Shown in pieces: positions 5,739 to 15,293 of a stretch of DNA of 64,000 nt. Numbering within the stretch: the stretch's first letter is position 1; each line of letters starts with the position of its first letter. Under the pieces are notes generated by a model. It was not told the origin of the DNA. It searched no databases and saw only the letters and a program-made list of their open reading frames with translations. This DNA is from Aphodovivens avicola (GTDB lineage: Bacteria; Actinomycetota; Coriobacteriia; Coriobacteriales; Eggerthellaceae). The position numbers and the translations under genes are program-made. The stretch covers positions 29,011-93,010 of the forward strand of contig DVGW01000020.1 of the NCBI GenBank assembly GCA_018712515.1. The letters are read 5' to 3'.

Positions 5739-8156
5739 ATGTCAGTGGCGAACAATTCGACTGGCGGACTCACGCGAAGGGGCTTTTTGAAAGCGACGGG
5801 CGCGGCTGCTGGCGCACTCGGTTTGGCGGGTGCGGGAAGCATGGTGTCCGCCGACGGCTGGCTCGCCCCCGTTCAAGCTGAAGCCCAGCCGGAAGAGCGA
5901 GTGGCCTACACGTTCCATCAAGCGCATTGCACCCAGCATTGCTCAATGAAATGCACGGTTAGAGACGGAAGATTGTGCCTTATTGAGCCAAATGATGGGT
6001 GGGCTGATCCAGACTATTCTACCGTTTGCGTCAGGGGCCTTTCGGAAATACAGCACATTTATTCCAGCGATAGGATCCAAACGCCGTTGAAGCGTGTTGG
6101 CGAGCGTGGGTCGGGAGAATTTGTATCAATATCCTGGGACGAAGCCATGAATATTTTCTCGACCACTATGTTGGATCTTTGGGAAAAGTACGGACAAGAT
6201 TGCGTGGTTTTCAGAAAGACCTCCGAAACCAGAGTGGACTTTTTGCCGAAACTGATAGGCGCGCAAGGTGGAGGCAACGCGGGTATCGATGTTGGAGTGG
6301 GAAACGGTTTTGATCCTGCATTTGGCGGAGATGGGTATTGCTATTCTGCGAGCGAGGCCCGTGACTGGATCAATGCAAAAACCTTGATAATTGCAGGAAG
6401 CAATTATCTCGAATCGAGTCCCATGCAGAGCAAGCCCTTCTTCGAGGCAAAAGAGCGAGGCTGCGAGATAATCACCATTGACCCGGCTTTTTCTACTACG
6501 GCATCGAAATCGAATCGCTGGATCCCGATACGTCCAGGTGCTGACGGCGCGCTATTCCTTGGCATGATCACGCACATCATCGACAATGATCTGTTTGATG
6601 CAAGTTTTATGAAGGCAAACACCTCTTTTCCTTTCCTAGTTTCCCTTGAGGACGGAAGTCTGCTCAGAAGCAAACCCGTTAATCCGAATTCGTCAAAACC
6701 AGAAACTGGAGAAGAGAACCCCTTTATGATCTGGGATGAAGTAACCCAATCTCCTCGATTCTACAATGAGGTTGATGTTGACCCTGCGTTAGAGGGGCTG
6801 TTCGAGATCGAGGGAAAGCAATTTGCAACGGTATTCTCGCTTCTTAAAGACAACCAAAAAGCTTATACGGTTGAGTGGGCTGCAGAAACGTCTGATGTAC
6901 CCTCCGAAGACGTTAGGTATCTTGCCGAGAAGTACGCAACGCAAAAACCGTCGTCGTTCTGTTTGGGCTGGGGAGGAAACGATAAATTTTCCAATGCGGA
7001 TGTGAGTGGGCATGCGGTTGCAATCTTGGCGGCTATGACGGGCAATCTTGGAAAGCCGGGTGCCGGTGCAGGTGCTTATGTAGGAAGCATGGGATACGCT
7101 TCGGGCAAGCTCGGCAGCTGGCCAATACCGGATAACTATCAGCAGGCAAAATCTCCCATCCCCTTGTATGACTGCCGAAGGATGGAAAACAATGTTCGTG
7201 CGCTGATCACATTCGGCGATGCGCTAATGCAGAGATTCGCCAACATGAAACTGACCGCGCAATGGGCGAAGGAACTCGATTTTATCGTATTTGCAGGCCC
7301 TTATCACTCCACAGGCGCCGATTACGCTGATCTGATCCTTCCCTTATGCAGCAAATTCGAGACCGATGAAGCTATAGGCGGAATAAAATCTGTTGCATGG
7401 CATATTCAGATGCAGCAAAAGGTGTTGGATCCCCTGTTTGAGAGCCGAACTGATTTTAGGGTTGAGCATGATTTACTTGCGTCCTTGGGCATGGGGCTAG
7501 ATAGCTATCTGCCGAAAACGCCTGAAGAACTAGCTCGATATCAGTTGGACTCTTCAAAAGATGAAAAAGTAAAGGGGATTACGATCGAGAGTCTGATGGA
7601 CAATCAAGGCATAGCTGCCACTAACGGATTCGGGCCAATTCCCGTAGGATTTGAAAACCAGAAATACAACACTCCCTCAAAAAGAGTGGAAGTATATTAC
7701 GAAGACCTCGTACAGGACAATCAGCAGCTTCCGAATTGGGAGGAGCCATGCGAGGTGTATCCGGGCAATCCCCTTATGGAGAAATATCCGCTTCAATTGG
7801 GGCAACCGCGTACAAGGTTCCGCATTCATAATCAATATACCGAAGCTTCGTGGATTCGTCAGTTCTACGACGTGTATCTCGAGATGAATCCAATTGACAT
7901 GGATGCCCGTGGGCTTCAATTCGACGACCATGTGATCGTCTTCAACGACCGTGGTGAGGCTGGCTGCAGGGTCAGGCCGAACAATGCGATAAGACCGGGA
8001 ACCGTTCGCGCTTACGAAGGAACATGGACGAAGTTCATGGATTTCGGAAATATACAGGATCTAACTAACGACACGATGATCGAGCGCGGATACAACCTTA
8101 TGTGCGGTCCGGTTATTCCGTTTAACGACACGCTTGTTGAAGTCAAAAAGGCTTAG
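5739..8156 (+). CDS. Molybdopterin oxidoreductase, DMSO-reductase family catalytic subunit (Tat substrate)
   Basis: Catalytic subunit of 805 residues of a respiratory reductase, probably facing outside the membrane. A Tat signal with TRRGFLKATG is at residues 10-20, followed by a hydrophobic stretch. The N-terminal [4Fe-4S] ligands are C64, C68, C72 (HCTQHCSMKC) and about C97. Molybdopterin-binding regions follow (LIIAGSNYLESSP, IITIDPAFSTTASKSNRW, FCLGWGGND), and the C-terminal MopB domain has YPLQLGQPRTRFRIHNQY. The molybdenum ligand residue cannot be assigned with confidence. The start at 5739 follows GGAGGAGGAG. It is visibly more AT-rich than its neighbours, suggesting transfer. Substrate unknown: DMSO, TMAO or other organic acceptors are possible. 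Confidence 0.9.
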   Translation: MSVANNSTGGLTRRGFLKATGAAAGALGLAGAGSMVSADGWLAPVQAEAQPEERVAYTFHQAHCTQHCSMKCTVRDGRLCLIEPNDGWADPDYSTVCVRGLSEIQHIYSSDRIQTPLKRVGERGSGEFVSISWDEAMNIFSTTMLDLWEKYGQDCVVFRKTSETRVDFLPKLIGAQGGGNAGIDVGVGNGFDPAFGGDGYCYSASEARDWINAKTLIIAGSNYLESSPMQSKPFFEAKERGCEIITIDPAFSTTASKSNRWIPIRPGADGALFLGMITHIIDNDLFDASFMKANTSFPFLVSLEDGSLLRSKPVNPNSSKPETGEENPFMIWDEVTQSPRFYNEVDVDPALEGLFEIEGKQFATVFSLLKDNQKAYTVEWAAETSDVPSEDVRYLAEKYATQKPSSFCLGWGGNDKFSNADVSGHAVAILAAMTGNLGKPGAGAGAYVGSMGYASGKLGSWPIPDNYQQAKSPIPLYDCRRMENNVRALITFGDALMQRFANMKLTAQWAKELDFIVFAGPYHSTGADYADLILPLCSKFETDEAIGGIKSVAWHIQMQQKVLDPLFESRTDFRVEHDLLASLGMGLDSYLPKTPEELARYQLDSSKDEKVKGITIESLMDNQGIAATNGFGPIPVGFENQKYNTPSKRVEVYYEDLVQDNQQLPNWEEPCEVYPGNPLMEKYPLQLGQPRTRFRIHNQYTEASWIRQFYDVYLEMNPIDMDARGLQFDDHVIVFNDRGEAGCRVRPNNAIRPGTVRAYEGTWTKFMDFGNIQDLTNDTMIERGYNLMCGPVIPFNDTLVEVKKA

Positions 8157-8166
8157 GTGATCAGTC

Positions 8167-8784
8167 ATGACAAAGCTTGGGATGGTTATCAATCTTGATC
8201 GCTGCATTGGCTGTCACACCTGCGCCAATGCATGCAAAATGCAGAACAATGTCCCGATGGGAATGCTGTGGAACCGGGTCATTACGGAAGGAAGCGACGT
8301 AATCGACGGCGCAGTGGGAACCTATCCTGATCTCACGCGCACCTACATTCCGCTTGCTTGCCAGCATTGCGAGAACCCGGCATGCCAACGTGTGTGCCCG
8401 ACTGGTGCAACTTATAAAGACGACCAAGGTCGAGTGCTGGTTGATTACGACAAGTGCATCGGTTGCCGCATGTGCATGGCGGCTTGTCCGTACAATGCTC
8501 GTGTTTTCAATTGGAGCGAACCTTTGCGTGACCCAGATTTCAATTACGGAGACAAAGACGTCCCCGTTCGTCCCAAAGGCGTCGCTGAAAAGTGCACCAT
8601 GTGCAAAGAGCGCACCGATCGCGGCGACGAGCCTATGTGCGTAGTGTGCTGCCCGACGCGGGCCCGTACATTTGGCGATTTGGATGATCCGGATAGCGAG
8701 GTCTCTCGATTGATCCGAAAGAAGAACGCCTATGTCCTCTTGGAGGAGCAGGGCACGCGTCCGCAGGTCCACTATTACAACTAA
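8167..8784 (+). CDS. 4Fe-4S ferredoxin-type electron-transfer subunit (DmsB/NrfC-like)
   Basis: Electron-transfer subunit of 205 residues that connects the NrfD anchor to the molybdoenzyme. Four cysteine clusters are visible: IGCHTCANACKMQ near residue 15, CQHCENPACQRVCPTGA near 65, IGCRMCMAACPYNARV near 98, and CTMCKERTDRG with VVCCPTRA near 145. This is the four-cluster plan of DmsB/PsrB. It starts 10 bases after the catalytic-subunit stop and ends 12 bases before the anchor start, so the three genes form one operon. Confidence 0.93.
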   Translation: MTKLGMVINLDRCIGCHTCANACKMQNNVPMGMLWNRVITEGSDVIDGAVGTYPDLTRTYIPLACQHCENPACQRVCPTGATYKDDQGRVLVDYDKCIGCRMCMAACPYNARVFNWSEPLRDPDFNYGDKDVPVRPKGVAEKCTMCKERTDRGDEPMCVVCCPTRARTFGDLDDPDSEVSRLIRKKNAYVLLEEQGTRPQVHYYN

Positions 8785-8796
8785 GGGGTGCTGATC

Positions 8797-10047
8797 ATGG
8801 CAACTTCTGCGACTACGGCACCTAAGCAGGGTGCTTCGAGCAAGTTCAAAATCGCGGCGGCCGTCCTCGGCGTGCTGACCGTGGCCGGCGTTGCGGCGTG
8901 GATCTACCAGCTCATCGGCGGCCTGGGCGTCACCGGTATGAGCAACGGCACGTCGTGGGGTCTCTACATCACGATGTTCATGCTGTTCGTCGGCCTTTCT
9001 GCTGGCGGCCTCATCGTGGCGTCCTCCGCGAGCATCTTCCACATAGCGGAGTACAAGAAGGTGGCGCTTCCCGCCGTCATCCTGTCCACGGTGTGCATCT
9101 GCTGCGCGGGCATGTTCGTCCTCATCGACTTGGGCGGCATCCAACGCGTCTGGCGCATCTTGACCGGTCCTAATCCGACTTCGCCTTTGGTTTGGGACAT
9201 CTGCATCATAGTCATCTATCTGGTGATCAATGTCATCTACCTGAAGCTCATGAGCTCCGAAGGGCCCGAAACGCAGCGTAAAATTGCCATTGTGAGCCGC
9301 TTCGCTCTGCCGATCGCTATTCTGGTGCACAGCGTCACTGCGTGGATCTTCGGTCTTGAGATGGCCAAGGAGGGCTGGTATTCGGCAATCATGGCGCCGT
9401 TGTTCGTGGTATCGGCAATGGATTCGGGCCTGGCGCTTTTGCTGCTGTCGCTTCTGGGACTCGACAAGTCCGGCGTGTTCAAGGTCGAGAAGAGGCTCAT
9501 CTCTAGCTTGGCTGGCCTGCTTGCGACTTGCGTCGCGATTGACGGCTTTCTTGTAGGATGCGAGGTTTTGACCATGGCGTATCCCGGCGCCGCCGGCGCT
9601 GAGACGCTCGCCCTCATGGCGTCGGGTCCCACGGCTCCGTTCTTCTGGTTCGAGGTGGTGGGTGGCGTGATCGTGCCTTTCTGCATCCTCGTTTTCGCGA
9701 AGAACCGCGCCCGCATGGGGCTCGTCGCATTGGCGAGCGTGCTCGTGGTGCTCGGCGTGCTGTGCAAGCGCGTGTGGCTGCTGCTCACTTCGTTTATCGA
9801 GTTCAATGTGGCGGGCGCTCCTGGCGTCATCTCCGGGTCGACCGCAGCGCGCGCGGCCGATGCAGCCCAGGTGTGGGCGATCGCAAGCTCGTACACTCCC
9901 ACGTGGATTGAAGTCGTTGTCGTCATTGGGGTTATCTCGCTGGGCGCGCTTGCGTTCATGGTGCTATCCCGCAAGCTTTTGGCAGGCAATCGCGAAATGG
10001 TTGCCGGGGAATCGGCGGACGCTGTCGCCGCAGGCATGGCGGCGTAG
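8797..10047 (+). CDS. NrfD/DmsC-family membrane anchor subunit
   Basis: Quinol-interacting membrane subunit of 416 residues with about nine or ten hydrophobic helices. Family features include SNGTSWGLYITMFMLFVGLSAG near residue 50, VLIDLGGIQRVWRI near 110, PTSPLVWDICIIVIY, and an HSVTAWIFGLEMAKEGWYSA segment. The start at 8797 was chosen for the AAGGGG 8 bases upstream; a GTG at 8788 overlaps that ribosome-binding site. It is the third gene of the oxidoreductase operon and presumably delivers electrons from menaquinol to the FeS subunit. Confidence 0.9.
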   Translation: MATSATTAPKQGASSKFKIAAAVLGVLTVAGVAAWIYQLIGGLGVTGMSNGTSWGLYITMFMLFVGLSAGGLIVASSASIFHIAEYKKVALPAVILSTVCICCAGMFVLIDLGGIQRVWRILTGPNPTSPLVWDICIIVIYLVINVIYLKLMSSEGPETQRKIAIVSRFALPIAILVHSVTAWIFGLEMAKEGWYSAIMAPLFVVSAMDSGLALLLLSLLGLDKSGVFKVEKRLISSLAGLLATCVAIDGFLVGCEVLTMAYPGAAGAETLALMASGPTAPFFWFEVVGGVIVPFCILVFAKNRARMGLVALASVLVVLGVLCKRVWLLLTSFIEFNVAGAPGVISGSTAARAADAAQVWAIASSYTPTWIEVVVVIGVISLGALAFMVLSRKLLAGNREMVAGESADAVAAGMAA

Positions 10048-10115
10048 CCGGATAGCGGAGTTCGTGCATAGATGGCGGGCACCCTCCGGGCGCCCGCCTT
10101 TGCAAGGAGGATGGG

Positions 10116-10748
10116 ATGGTTTCGAGCGAGCAATGGAAGGTCTTGGCTCAGGCTTATGCGTTTCTGGGCAACTCTCTGCTAGTGCCGATGATGCAGACCG
10201 AAAGCGTTGGCTTGGATCCGGCGTTTTGGGAGGGGTTTCCCTCGTTCGGCGATGCGGACGTACGCGCGGCGGAAGATGACATGGCGCGCCGCGTGCGCGA
10301 CTTGGCGGGGGAGGACGATCCGGTTCTGAAAGTCTCGGTGGAATACACCCACCTGTTCATCGGGCCGCCTCGTCCCGCGGCGGCTCCTTGGGAGACGTTC
10401 TATCGCGGCGGTGAGGCGGCGAGTGGGTCGGTTGTCGGCTTCGGTGAAGCGACGTTCGCGATGCGCCAGCAGCTGCGCGAGCTGGGACTCGAACTGCGTA
10501 ACGAGAACAACCAGTACGAGGATCATCTCGGCATTGAGCTTCTGTGCCTCTCAGTGCTGTGCTCGCGCGCGTCACGGGAGGAAGCGGAGGCTGCAGCTGT
10601 TGCGGCTTTCATCAAGGAACGTCCTTTGAGCTGGATCGACGCGTTCTCCGCTTGTGTGATGGAAGAGTGTCCCGATGGCTATTTCGCGGGGCTTTCCGCG
10701 GTCGCTGTTGCGCTTCTGCGCTGGCACTTTGACGAGTTAAGCAGATAG
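10116..10748 (+). CDS. TorD/DmsD-type molybdoenzyme chaperone
   Basis: Cytoplasmic assembly chaperone of 210 residues, all-helical. It carries the family motif VEYTHLFIGPPRPAAAPWE (about residues 74-92) and the second conserved patch NENNQYEDHLGIEL (about 128-141). TorD-like proteins hold the apo-enzyme until cofactor loading and then release it to the Tat system. It follows the anchor gene by 68 bases and is preceded by AAGGAGG. A tatA gene occurs at 58186. Confidence 0.92.
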   Translation: MVSSEQWKVLAQAYAFLGNSLLVPMMQTESVGLDPAFWEGFPSFGDADVRAAEDDMARRVRDLAGEDDPVLKVSVEYTHLFIGPPRPAAAPWETFYRGGEAASGSVVGFGEATFAMRQQLRELGLELRNENNQYEDHLGIELLCLSVLCSRASREEAEAAAVAAFIKERPLSWIDAFSACVMEECPDGYFAGLSAVAVALLRWHFDELSR

Positions 10749-10855
10749 ACACGGATGCTCCCGCTTGCGTGATGCAAACGGTATTCGCAAGGAGCGAGCC
10801 GGAAACAGCAAATTGAGAACGGGCGGCATTTAGCGAGCATGCCACTCCTTCCTTG

Positions 10856-10887
10856 GCGAGCCCGACGTCGGAACGCGTCGGGCTCGC
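10856..10887 (-). terminator. Hairpin after the MFS gene
   Basis: Perfect 12-base stem (GCGAGCCCGACG and its complement) with an 8-base loop between the convergent torD-like and MFS genes. Neither side has a long U-tract, so it may act weakly in both directions. Confidence 0.6.
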
Positions 10888-10912
10888 TCCGTGTTGCGCT
10901 TCCAGTTTGCTC

Positions 10913-12454
10913 TTAGTGCCCGCCCTCTGCGATGTCCAGGTCGCGGGGGATGAGCTTCCACACCACGATCGACACGGCCAGAAGCACCACGCCGCCGGCG
11001 AAGCTCGTGATGATGATCGACTCCGAGAACGACGCCGCGCCTTCGCGCAGCAGCTCGGCGGCGCCGGTCTGCTGAGCGATCTGGGCCGCCGCGCCGAACG
11101 ACTGCATCGCCTCGTCGATGGCGGCGCCGCTCAGGCCGGATTCGGCCAGCGCGGCGGGGTCGAGCCCCAGGCGGTACACGATGGAGGCGACGCTGCCCAG
11201 GATCGCCACGCCCAGCACGTTGCCCAGATCGTAGGAGATCTCCTCCAGGCTCGCCGCGCTCGACGCCTTCTCGACGGGCGTCTCGCACATGATGACCGAC
11301 GATCCCACCGCGAGTGCTCCCGTGCCCAGGCCCACCAGGCTGCTGGAGATCATCACGGGGACGTACGTCAGGTTGCCGTGGAACGCGATGAGCATGATCA
11401 TCGCGACCGCGCCGATGGCGAGCCCCGCCGCGGTGACGTTGCGCGCGCCGAAGCGCATGGCGAGGGCAGGTGCCGCCACGCCGCCGACGATGCTGGTCAG
11501 CGCCATGGGCACCAGGCGCGCGCCCGCTTCGAGCGGGCTGCAGCCGTCGACCAGCTGCAGCCACTGCGACAGCAGGAACGACAGCGAGGCGAGGGCGAAC
11601 ATCGATCCGAGCGCCGCCACGATGCCGGCGGTGAAGGGCTTGCTGCGGAACAGCGACACGTCGAGCAGCGGGTTGTCCGACCGCGCGCACCTCACGAGGA
11701 AGATCGCCATCAGCCCGAGCCCCGCGACGAGCGCGGCGGTGCCCTGCGCGTCGAACGCCATGAGCGCGGCGACGTGCTTGATGCCCCACATCAGCAGCGT
11801 CATGCCGGCAAGCGAGATGATCGCGGCGACGACGTCCCAGCCGCCGGGGTTCTTCACGCGGATCTCGGGCAGGATCAAAAGCCCGGCGATCAGAGACAGC
11901 GCCATCAAGGGCACGTTGACCAGAAATGCCGCGTGCCAGCTGAAATGCTCCAGCAGAAAACCGCCGATCAGCGGTCCCGCCGCCATGCCCAGGCCGCCGA
12001 TGGCAGACCAGCCTGCCAAGGCGAACGCGCGCTCCTTGGCGTCCAGGAAGATGCTGCGCACCATCGAGATGGTCGTCGGCATGATCATCGCGGCGCCCAC
12101 GCCCAGCAGCGCGCGCAGCGCGATGACGGCCTCGGTGGTGTCGGCGAACATGATGAGCCCCGACCCGATGCCGAACACGGCGAAGCCCGCCAGCATCATG
12201 CGCTTGCGGCCCCAGCGGTCCGACAGCGAGCTTGCGGTGACAAGCAGGCCGGCGAGCACGAGCGAGTACACGTCGATGATCCAGAGCTGCTGGTCGGAGG
12301 TCGGCTGCAGCTCGGCGGTGAGGTCGGGCAGGGCGATGTTGAGCACCGTCATGTCGATCGACACGACGAACTGCCCGAACAGCACCACGGCCAGCGCCGC
12401 CCAGCGGCGTGCCTTGGATATCGTGGGCGGATTCATGCGAATCAGGTCGTCCAT
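10913..12454 (-). CDS. MFS multidrug efflux transporter, DHA2 (EmrB/QacA) family
   Basis: Proton-driven drug exporter of 513 residues with about 14 hydrophobic helices, the DHA2 layout. Motif D1 near helix 1 (VVSIDMTVLNIALPDL) and motif A (SDRWGRKRMMLAG) are clear; a helix-5 motif C-like GWSAIGGLGMAAGPLIGG follows. The start at 12454 uses AGG 8 bases upstream; a GTG three codons earlier is also possible. A TetR gene lies just upstream on the same strand and probably regulates it. Substrate unknown. Confidence 0.9.
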   Translation of the reverse strand: MDDLIRMNPPTISKARRWAALAVVLFGQFVVSIDMTVLNIALPDLTAELQPTSDQQLWIIDVYSLVLAGLLVTASSLSDRWGRKRMMLAGFAVFGIGSGLIMFADTTEAVIALRALLGVGAAMIMPTTISMVRSIFLDAKERAFALAGWSAIGGLGMAAGPLIGGFLLEHFSWHAAFLVNVPLMALSLIAGLLILPEIRVKNPGGWDVVAAIISLAGMTLLMWGIKHVAALMAFDAQGTAALVAGLGLMAIFLVRCARSDNPLLDVSLFRSKPFTAGIVAALGSMFALASLSFLLSQWLQLVDGCSPLEAGARLVPMALTSIVGGVAAPALAMRFGARNVTAAGLAIGAVAMIMLIAFHGNLTYVPVMISSSLVGLGTGALAVGSSVIMCETPVEKASSAASLEEISYDLGNVLGVAILGSVASIVYRLGLDPAALAESGLSGAAIDEAMQSFGAAAQIAQQTGAAELLREGAASFSESIIITSFAGGVVLLAVSIVVWKLIPRDLDIAEGGH

Positions 12455-12662
12455 GGGTTTCACCTGGTCTTTCAGGAGCGGAGGGGTTGGATTTGGAGGG
12501 TTGGGGGATCCGGCCGGGCGTCGCGGGGCGCGCAGCGATCGGGAGGTGCCGTCGGGCGCGGATCAAGCCGGTTTCGATGGTGGCGATCGTCGCGGCAGCG
12601 TGCCACGTGCTACGCGCTCGGGCGTGCGACGCGGTTGCGGTCCCGCCGACGCGGCAGTCGTG

Positions 12663-13244
12663 TTAACGCGCGTCTCCCGGATCGATCTTCGTCGCGAAGA
12701 TGGCATTGACGGCGAGGTCGACCGCGTCCGGATCGACCGGCTCGCCCAAAAGGCGGGTTTCCAGCATCGCGCCGTCCATCAGCATCGTGAGCGCCTTGGC
12801 GCGCGGCTCGTCGACGTAGGGGAGGGAGCGGCGGATCGAGATGCCGATCGATGCGCGGGCGAGCTCCCGCAGCTCCGGATCGTTGGCCGCCGTGCTGTAG
12901 AACGCCGTGTCGATGGCGACCTGCTCCGCATCCGCGAGGTACGCGTTGAGCTCGTGGACGTACGCTTGCGCCGTGCCGCCCGCCGCATCGACGGCGCGGA
13001 ACATCTCGTCGTAGTCCTCCTCGATGAGGCGTGCCAGCTCGGCGAGGGCGGCGCGGCGCAGCTCGTCGATGCTTGAGAAGTACTGCGTGGTGGAACCGAG
13101 CGGCACCCCGGCCTGCTGCGCGACGCGGCGATGCGTCAGCTTGCGCGTTCCCTCGCGCGCGATGATCTCGGCGGCGGCCTCGATGATGGCGCGCCTGCGT
13201 CCCTCGGGATCGCGCTTGGCTCGCTTGGGTTTCGGCATCTCCAT
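12663..13244 (-). CDS. TetR-family transcriptional regulator
   Basis: Regulator of 193 residues. The N-terminal TetR helix-turn-helix is clear: RRRAIIEAAAEIIAREG, then LTHRRVAQQAGVPLGSTTQYF, about residues 13-60. The rest is the variable ligand-binding helical domain. The start at 13244 follows AAAGGA at 5 bases. It is transcribed toward the MFS exporter about 200 bases downstream, and a perfect 16-base palindrome sits 63 bases upstream of its start, so it probably represses itself and perhaps the exporter. Confidence 0.9.
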   Translation of the reverse strand: MEMPKPKRAKRDPEGRRRAIIEAAAEIIAREGTRKLTHRRVAQQAGVPLGSTTQYFSSIDELRRAALAELARLIEEDYDEMFRAVDAAGGTAQAYVHELNAYLADAEQVAIDTAFYSTAANDPELRELARASIGISIRRSLPYVDEPRAKALTMLMDGAMLETRLLGEPVDPDAVDLAVNAIFATKIDPGDAR

Positions 13245-13306
13245 TTCAGTCCTTTGCGTTGCTAGTGTACGTTTGTCCATTAGCATGCTAGGGCAAAGGC
13301 ATCTTC

Positions 13307-13322
13307 ATGTACATATGTACAT
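13307..13322. promoter_or_regulatory. Perfect 16-base palindrome, candidate TetR operator
   Basis: ATGTACATATGTACAT is its own reverse complement and lies 63 bases upstream of the tetR start. Size and symmetry suit a TetR dimer site. A second small palindrome TAGCATGCTA lies at 13281-13290, between it and the gene. Confidence 0.6.
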
Positions 13323-13370
13323 TAGAAAACGACACAATTCGAGCACGATTCGACTCAGGGGCTTGAGCGT

Positions 13371-13454
13371 GTGGAGGCCGGCGGCTCGAATGCGCGTGGA
13401 GGCCGGCGGCTCGAACATGCGAAAGGCTGGCGGCTCGAATGCGCGAAAGGCTGG
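13371..13454. repeat. Short tandem repeat, about 25-base unit
   Basis: Three and a half head-to-tail copies of a unit like GGAGGCCGGCGGCTCGAATG lie between tetR and nth. The first two are 25 bases, the third is 24 and the last is partial. No gene or function is evident. Confidence 0.7.
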
Positions 13455-13461
13455 CCGGGCT

Positions 13462-14124
13462 CTACGCTTCCTTCCCGCGGCTGGGGCAGAGGTCGGCGAT
13501 GATGCAGTCGCCGCACAGCGGACCGCGGGCGCGGCAGAACTCGCGGCCGAAGTGAACCCACTGGTGGTTGATGTAGAGCCAGTCGGGCTGCGGGTAGATC
13601 TTCAGCAGCTTCGCCTCCACCTTGGCCGGCGTGTCGTCGTTGCGCGTCGCGAAGCGCAACCGGTGAGCGATGCGGAACACGTGGGTGTCCACCGCGATGC
13701 CCTGCGGATTGCGGAACGCCTCGCACATCACGACGTTCGCCGTCTTACGGCCGACGCCGGGAAGCTTCTGCAGCGCGTCGATGTCGTTGGGCACCTCGCC
13801 GCCGAACTCGGTCAGGACGGTCTGCGCGCAGGCGATGATGTTCTTGGCCTTGTTGCGGTAGAAGCCGAGCGGATGGATGATCGCCTCGACGTCCTCCAGG
13901 CGCGCCGCCGCCATCGTCTCGGGCGTGCCGTAGCGCGCGAACAGCTCGGGCGTCACCTTGTTCACGGCGGCGTCGGTGCATTGTGCCGACAGGATCACCG
14001 AGACGGTGAGCGTGAACGGGCTGAGGTAGTCCAGCGAGCATTCCCCCTCGCCGTAGTGCGCGAGCATGCGCTCCTCGATCTGCGCCGCGCGGGCGCGTTG
14101 CTGGGTGAGGTTCTCGCGTGCCAT
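13462..14124 (-). CDS. nth: Endonuclease III
   Basis: Base-excision repair DNA glycosylase/AP lyase for oxidised pyrimidines, 220 residues, the usual length. The helix-hairpin-helix LPGVGRKTANVV (about residues 118-130) contains the catalytic lysine, and the catalytic aspartate is in VDTHVFRIAHR. The C-terminal [4Fe-4S] loop CRARGPLCGDCIIADLC has the CX6CX2CX5C spacing. VILSAQCTDAAVNKVTP near residue 43 is also family-typical. Confidence 0.97.
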   Translation of the reverse strand: MARENLTQQRARAAQIEERMLAHYGEGECSLDYLSPFTLTVSVILSAQCTDAAVNKVTPELFARYGTPETMAAARLEDVEAIIHPLGFYRNKAKNIIACAQTVLTEFGGEVPNDIDALQKLPGVGRKTANVVMCEAFRNPQGIAVDTHVFRIAHRLRFATRNDDTPAKVEAKLLKIYPQPDWLYINHQWVHFGREFCRARGPLCGDCIIADLCPSRGKEA

Positions 14125-14372
14125 GAGGTTCCTTTCGCTGGCGAAGGGCGGTCGGGGAGGGGCGGTCGGGCGCGGCGTGCCGCGGCTTTTCCGGATGGGC
14201 GGCCTTGCCGGCGCGTGCTCCTCCGCAGGATTCTAGCACGTCGCTGCTATACTGAAGCGGCGGCGCGGCGTCGGGGACGGCGCGCCGAGCCGATGGAGGA
14301 TGCGGCCGCGGGGGCTGCGCCGCACCGGCGTCGATTTCGGCCAACGGGGAAGAGGAAGCGGAAGAGCGCGGG

Positions 14373-15209
14373 ATGGACATCGCGGCGATCTTGGATTCGA
14401 TGACGGGCGCGGGGCGCGTGCTCACCGTGCCGTGGGGCATCGACTACTTCTCCATCATCGTGGGCGCCATCACGGGCGCGCTGTTCGCATGCGAGCGCAA
14501 GCTCGACACCGTCGGCACGGTCGTGCTCGGCCTCGTCACCGCGTACGGCGGCGGCCTCATCCGCGACGTCATCCTGCAGGACGAGGGCGTCTACTTCACC
14601 GAGCACCCCGACCTCATCGTCATCTGCATCCTGCTGTGCCTGTTCGTGTTCTACTTCCGCGGGCTGTTCAAAAACCTCGACCGCGCGGTCATGCTGGCCG
14701 ACACGCTCTCGGTGGCGCTGTTCGCGCTGGCGGGCGCCAGCAAGGCGTTCGCGGCGGGATCGGGCATCGTCGTGTCGATCATCCTGGGCGCCATCACGGC
14801 GGTCGGCGGCGGGGCGGTGCGCGACATCTGCGTCGGCGAGATTCCCGCGGTGTTCAAGCGGTCGAACTACTATGCCGTCGCCGGCCTCGGCGGCGCGGCG
14901 GTGTACGTGGCGCTGGCCCAGCTGGGCTGCCCGCTGCCGGTCGCCGGCGTGCTGTGCGTCGCCACGGTGGTGGGCCTGCGCTACGCCAGCGTGATGCTCG
15001 GCCTGAAGACCAAGCAGGAAGCCGACTTCGCCCCCGCGGTGCTGCGGGGGATCCGCCGACTGCGCGGCAAGGACGCCGACGGCGCGGCGCGCAGCGACGG
15101 CGATCACGTCGTCAAAAGAACCGATGGCGAGAACGGCGCAGATTGCGAAGGCGATGCGATTTCAGGCGGTGGCGCCCGAGGCGATCATGGTAATGGTTTC
15201 CAAAAGTGA
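14373..15209 (+). CDS. TRIC/UPF0126-family membrane protein
   Basis: Membrane protein of 278 residues built from two repeats of three helices, the bacterial TRIC channel / UPF0126 plan. The glycine-rich repeat motifs TAYGGGLIRDVIL (about residue 59) and TAVGGGAVRDICVGE (about 146) are the family signature, one in each half. Members are described as monovalent cation channels or, in E. coli relatives, glycine transporters. The hydrophilic tail of about 60 residues is longer than usual. A possible -10 TATACT is at 14248-14253. Confidence 0.85.
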   Translation: MDIAAILDSMTGAGRVLTVPWGIDYFSIIVGAITGALFACERKLDTVGTVVLGLVTAYGGGLIRDVILQDEGVYFTEHPDLIVICILLCLFVFYFRGLFKNLDRAVMLADTLSVALFALAGASKAFAAGSGIVVSIILGAITAVGGGAVRDICVGEIPAVFKRSNYYAVAGLGGAAVYVALAQLGCPLPVAGVLCVATVVGLRYASVMLGLKTKQEADFAPAVLRGIRRLRGKDADGAARSDGDHVVKRTDGENGADCEGDAISGGGARGDHGNGFQK

Positions 15210-15293
15210 TGATGCTGCTCACAGCGGAAGATGCGGGTAACTTGGGTGTCGGCAGGATTGTCCGCGGCAAACCGAGGCGTATCGAAAAGGAAA

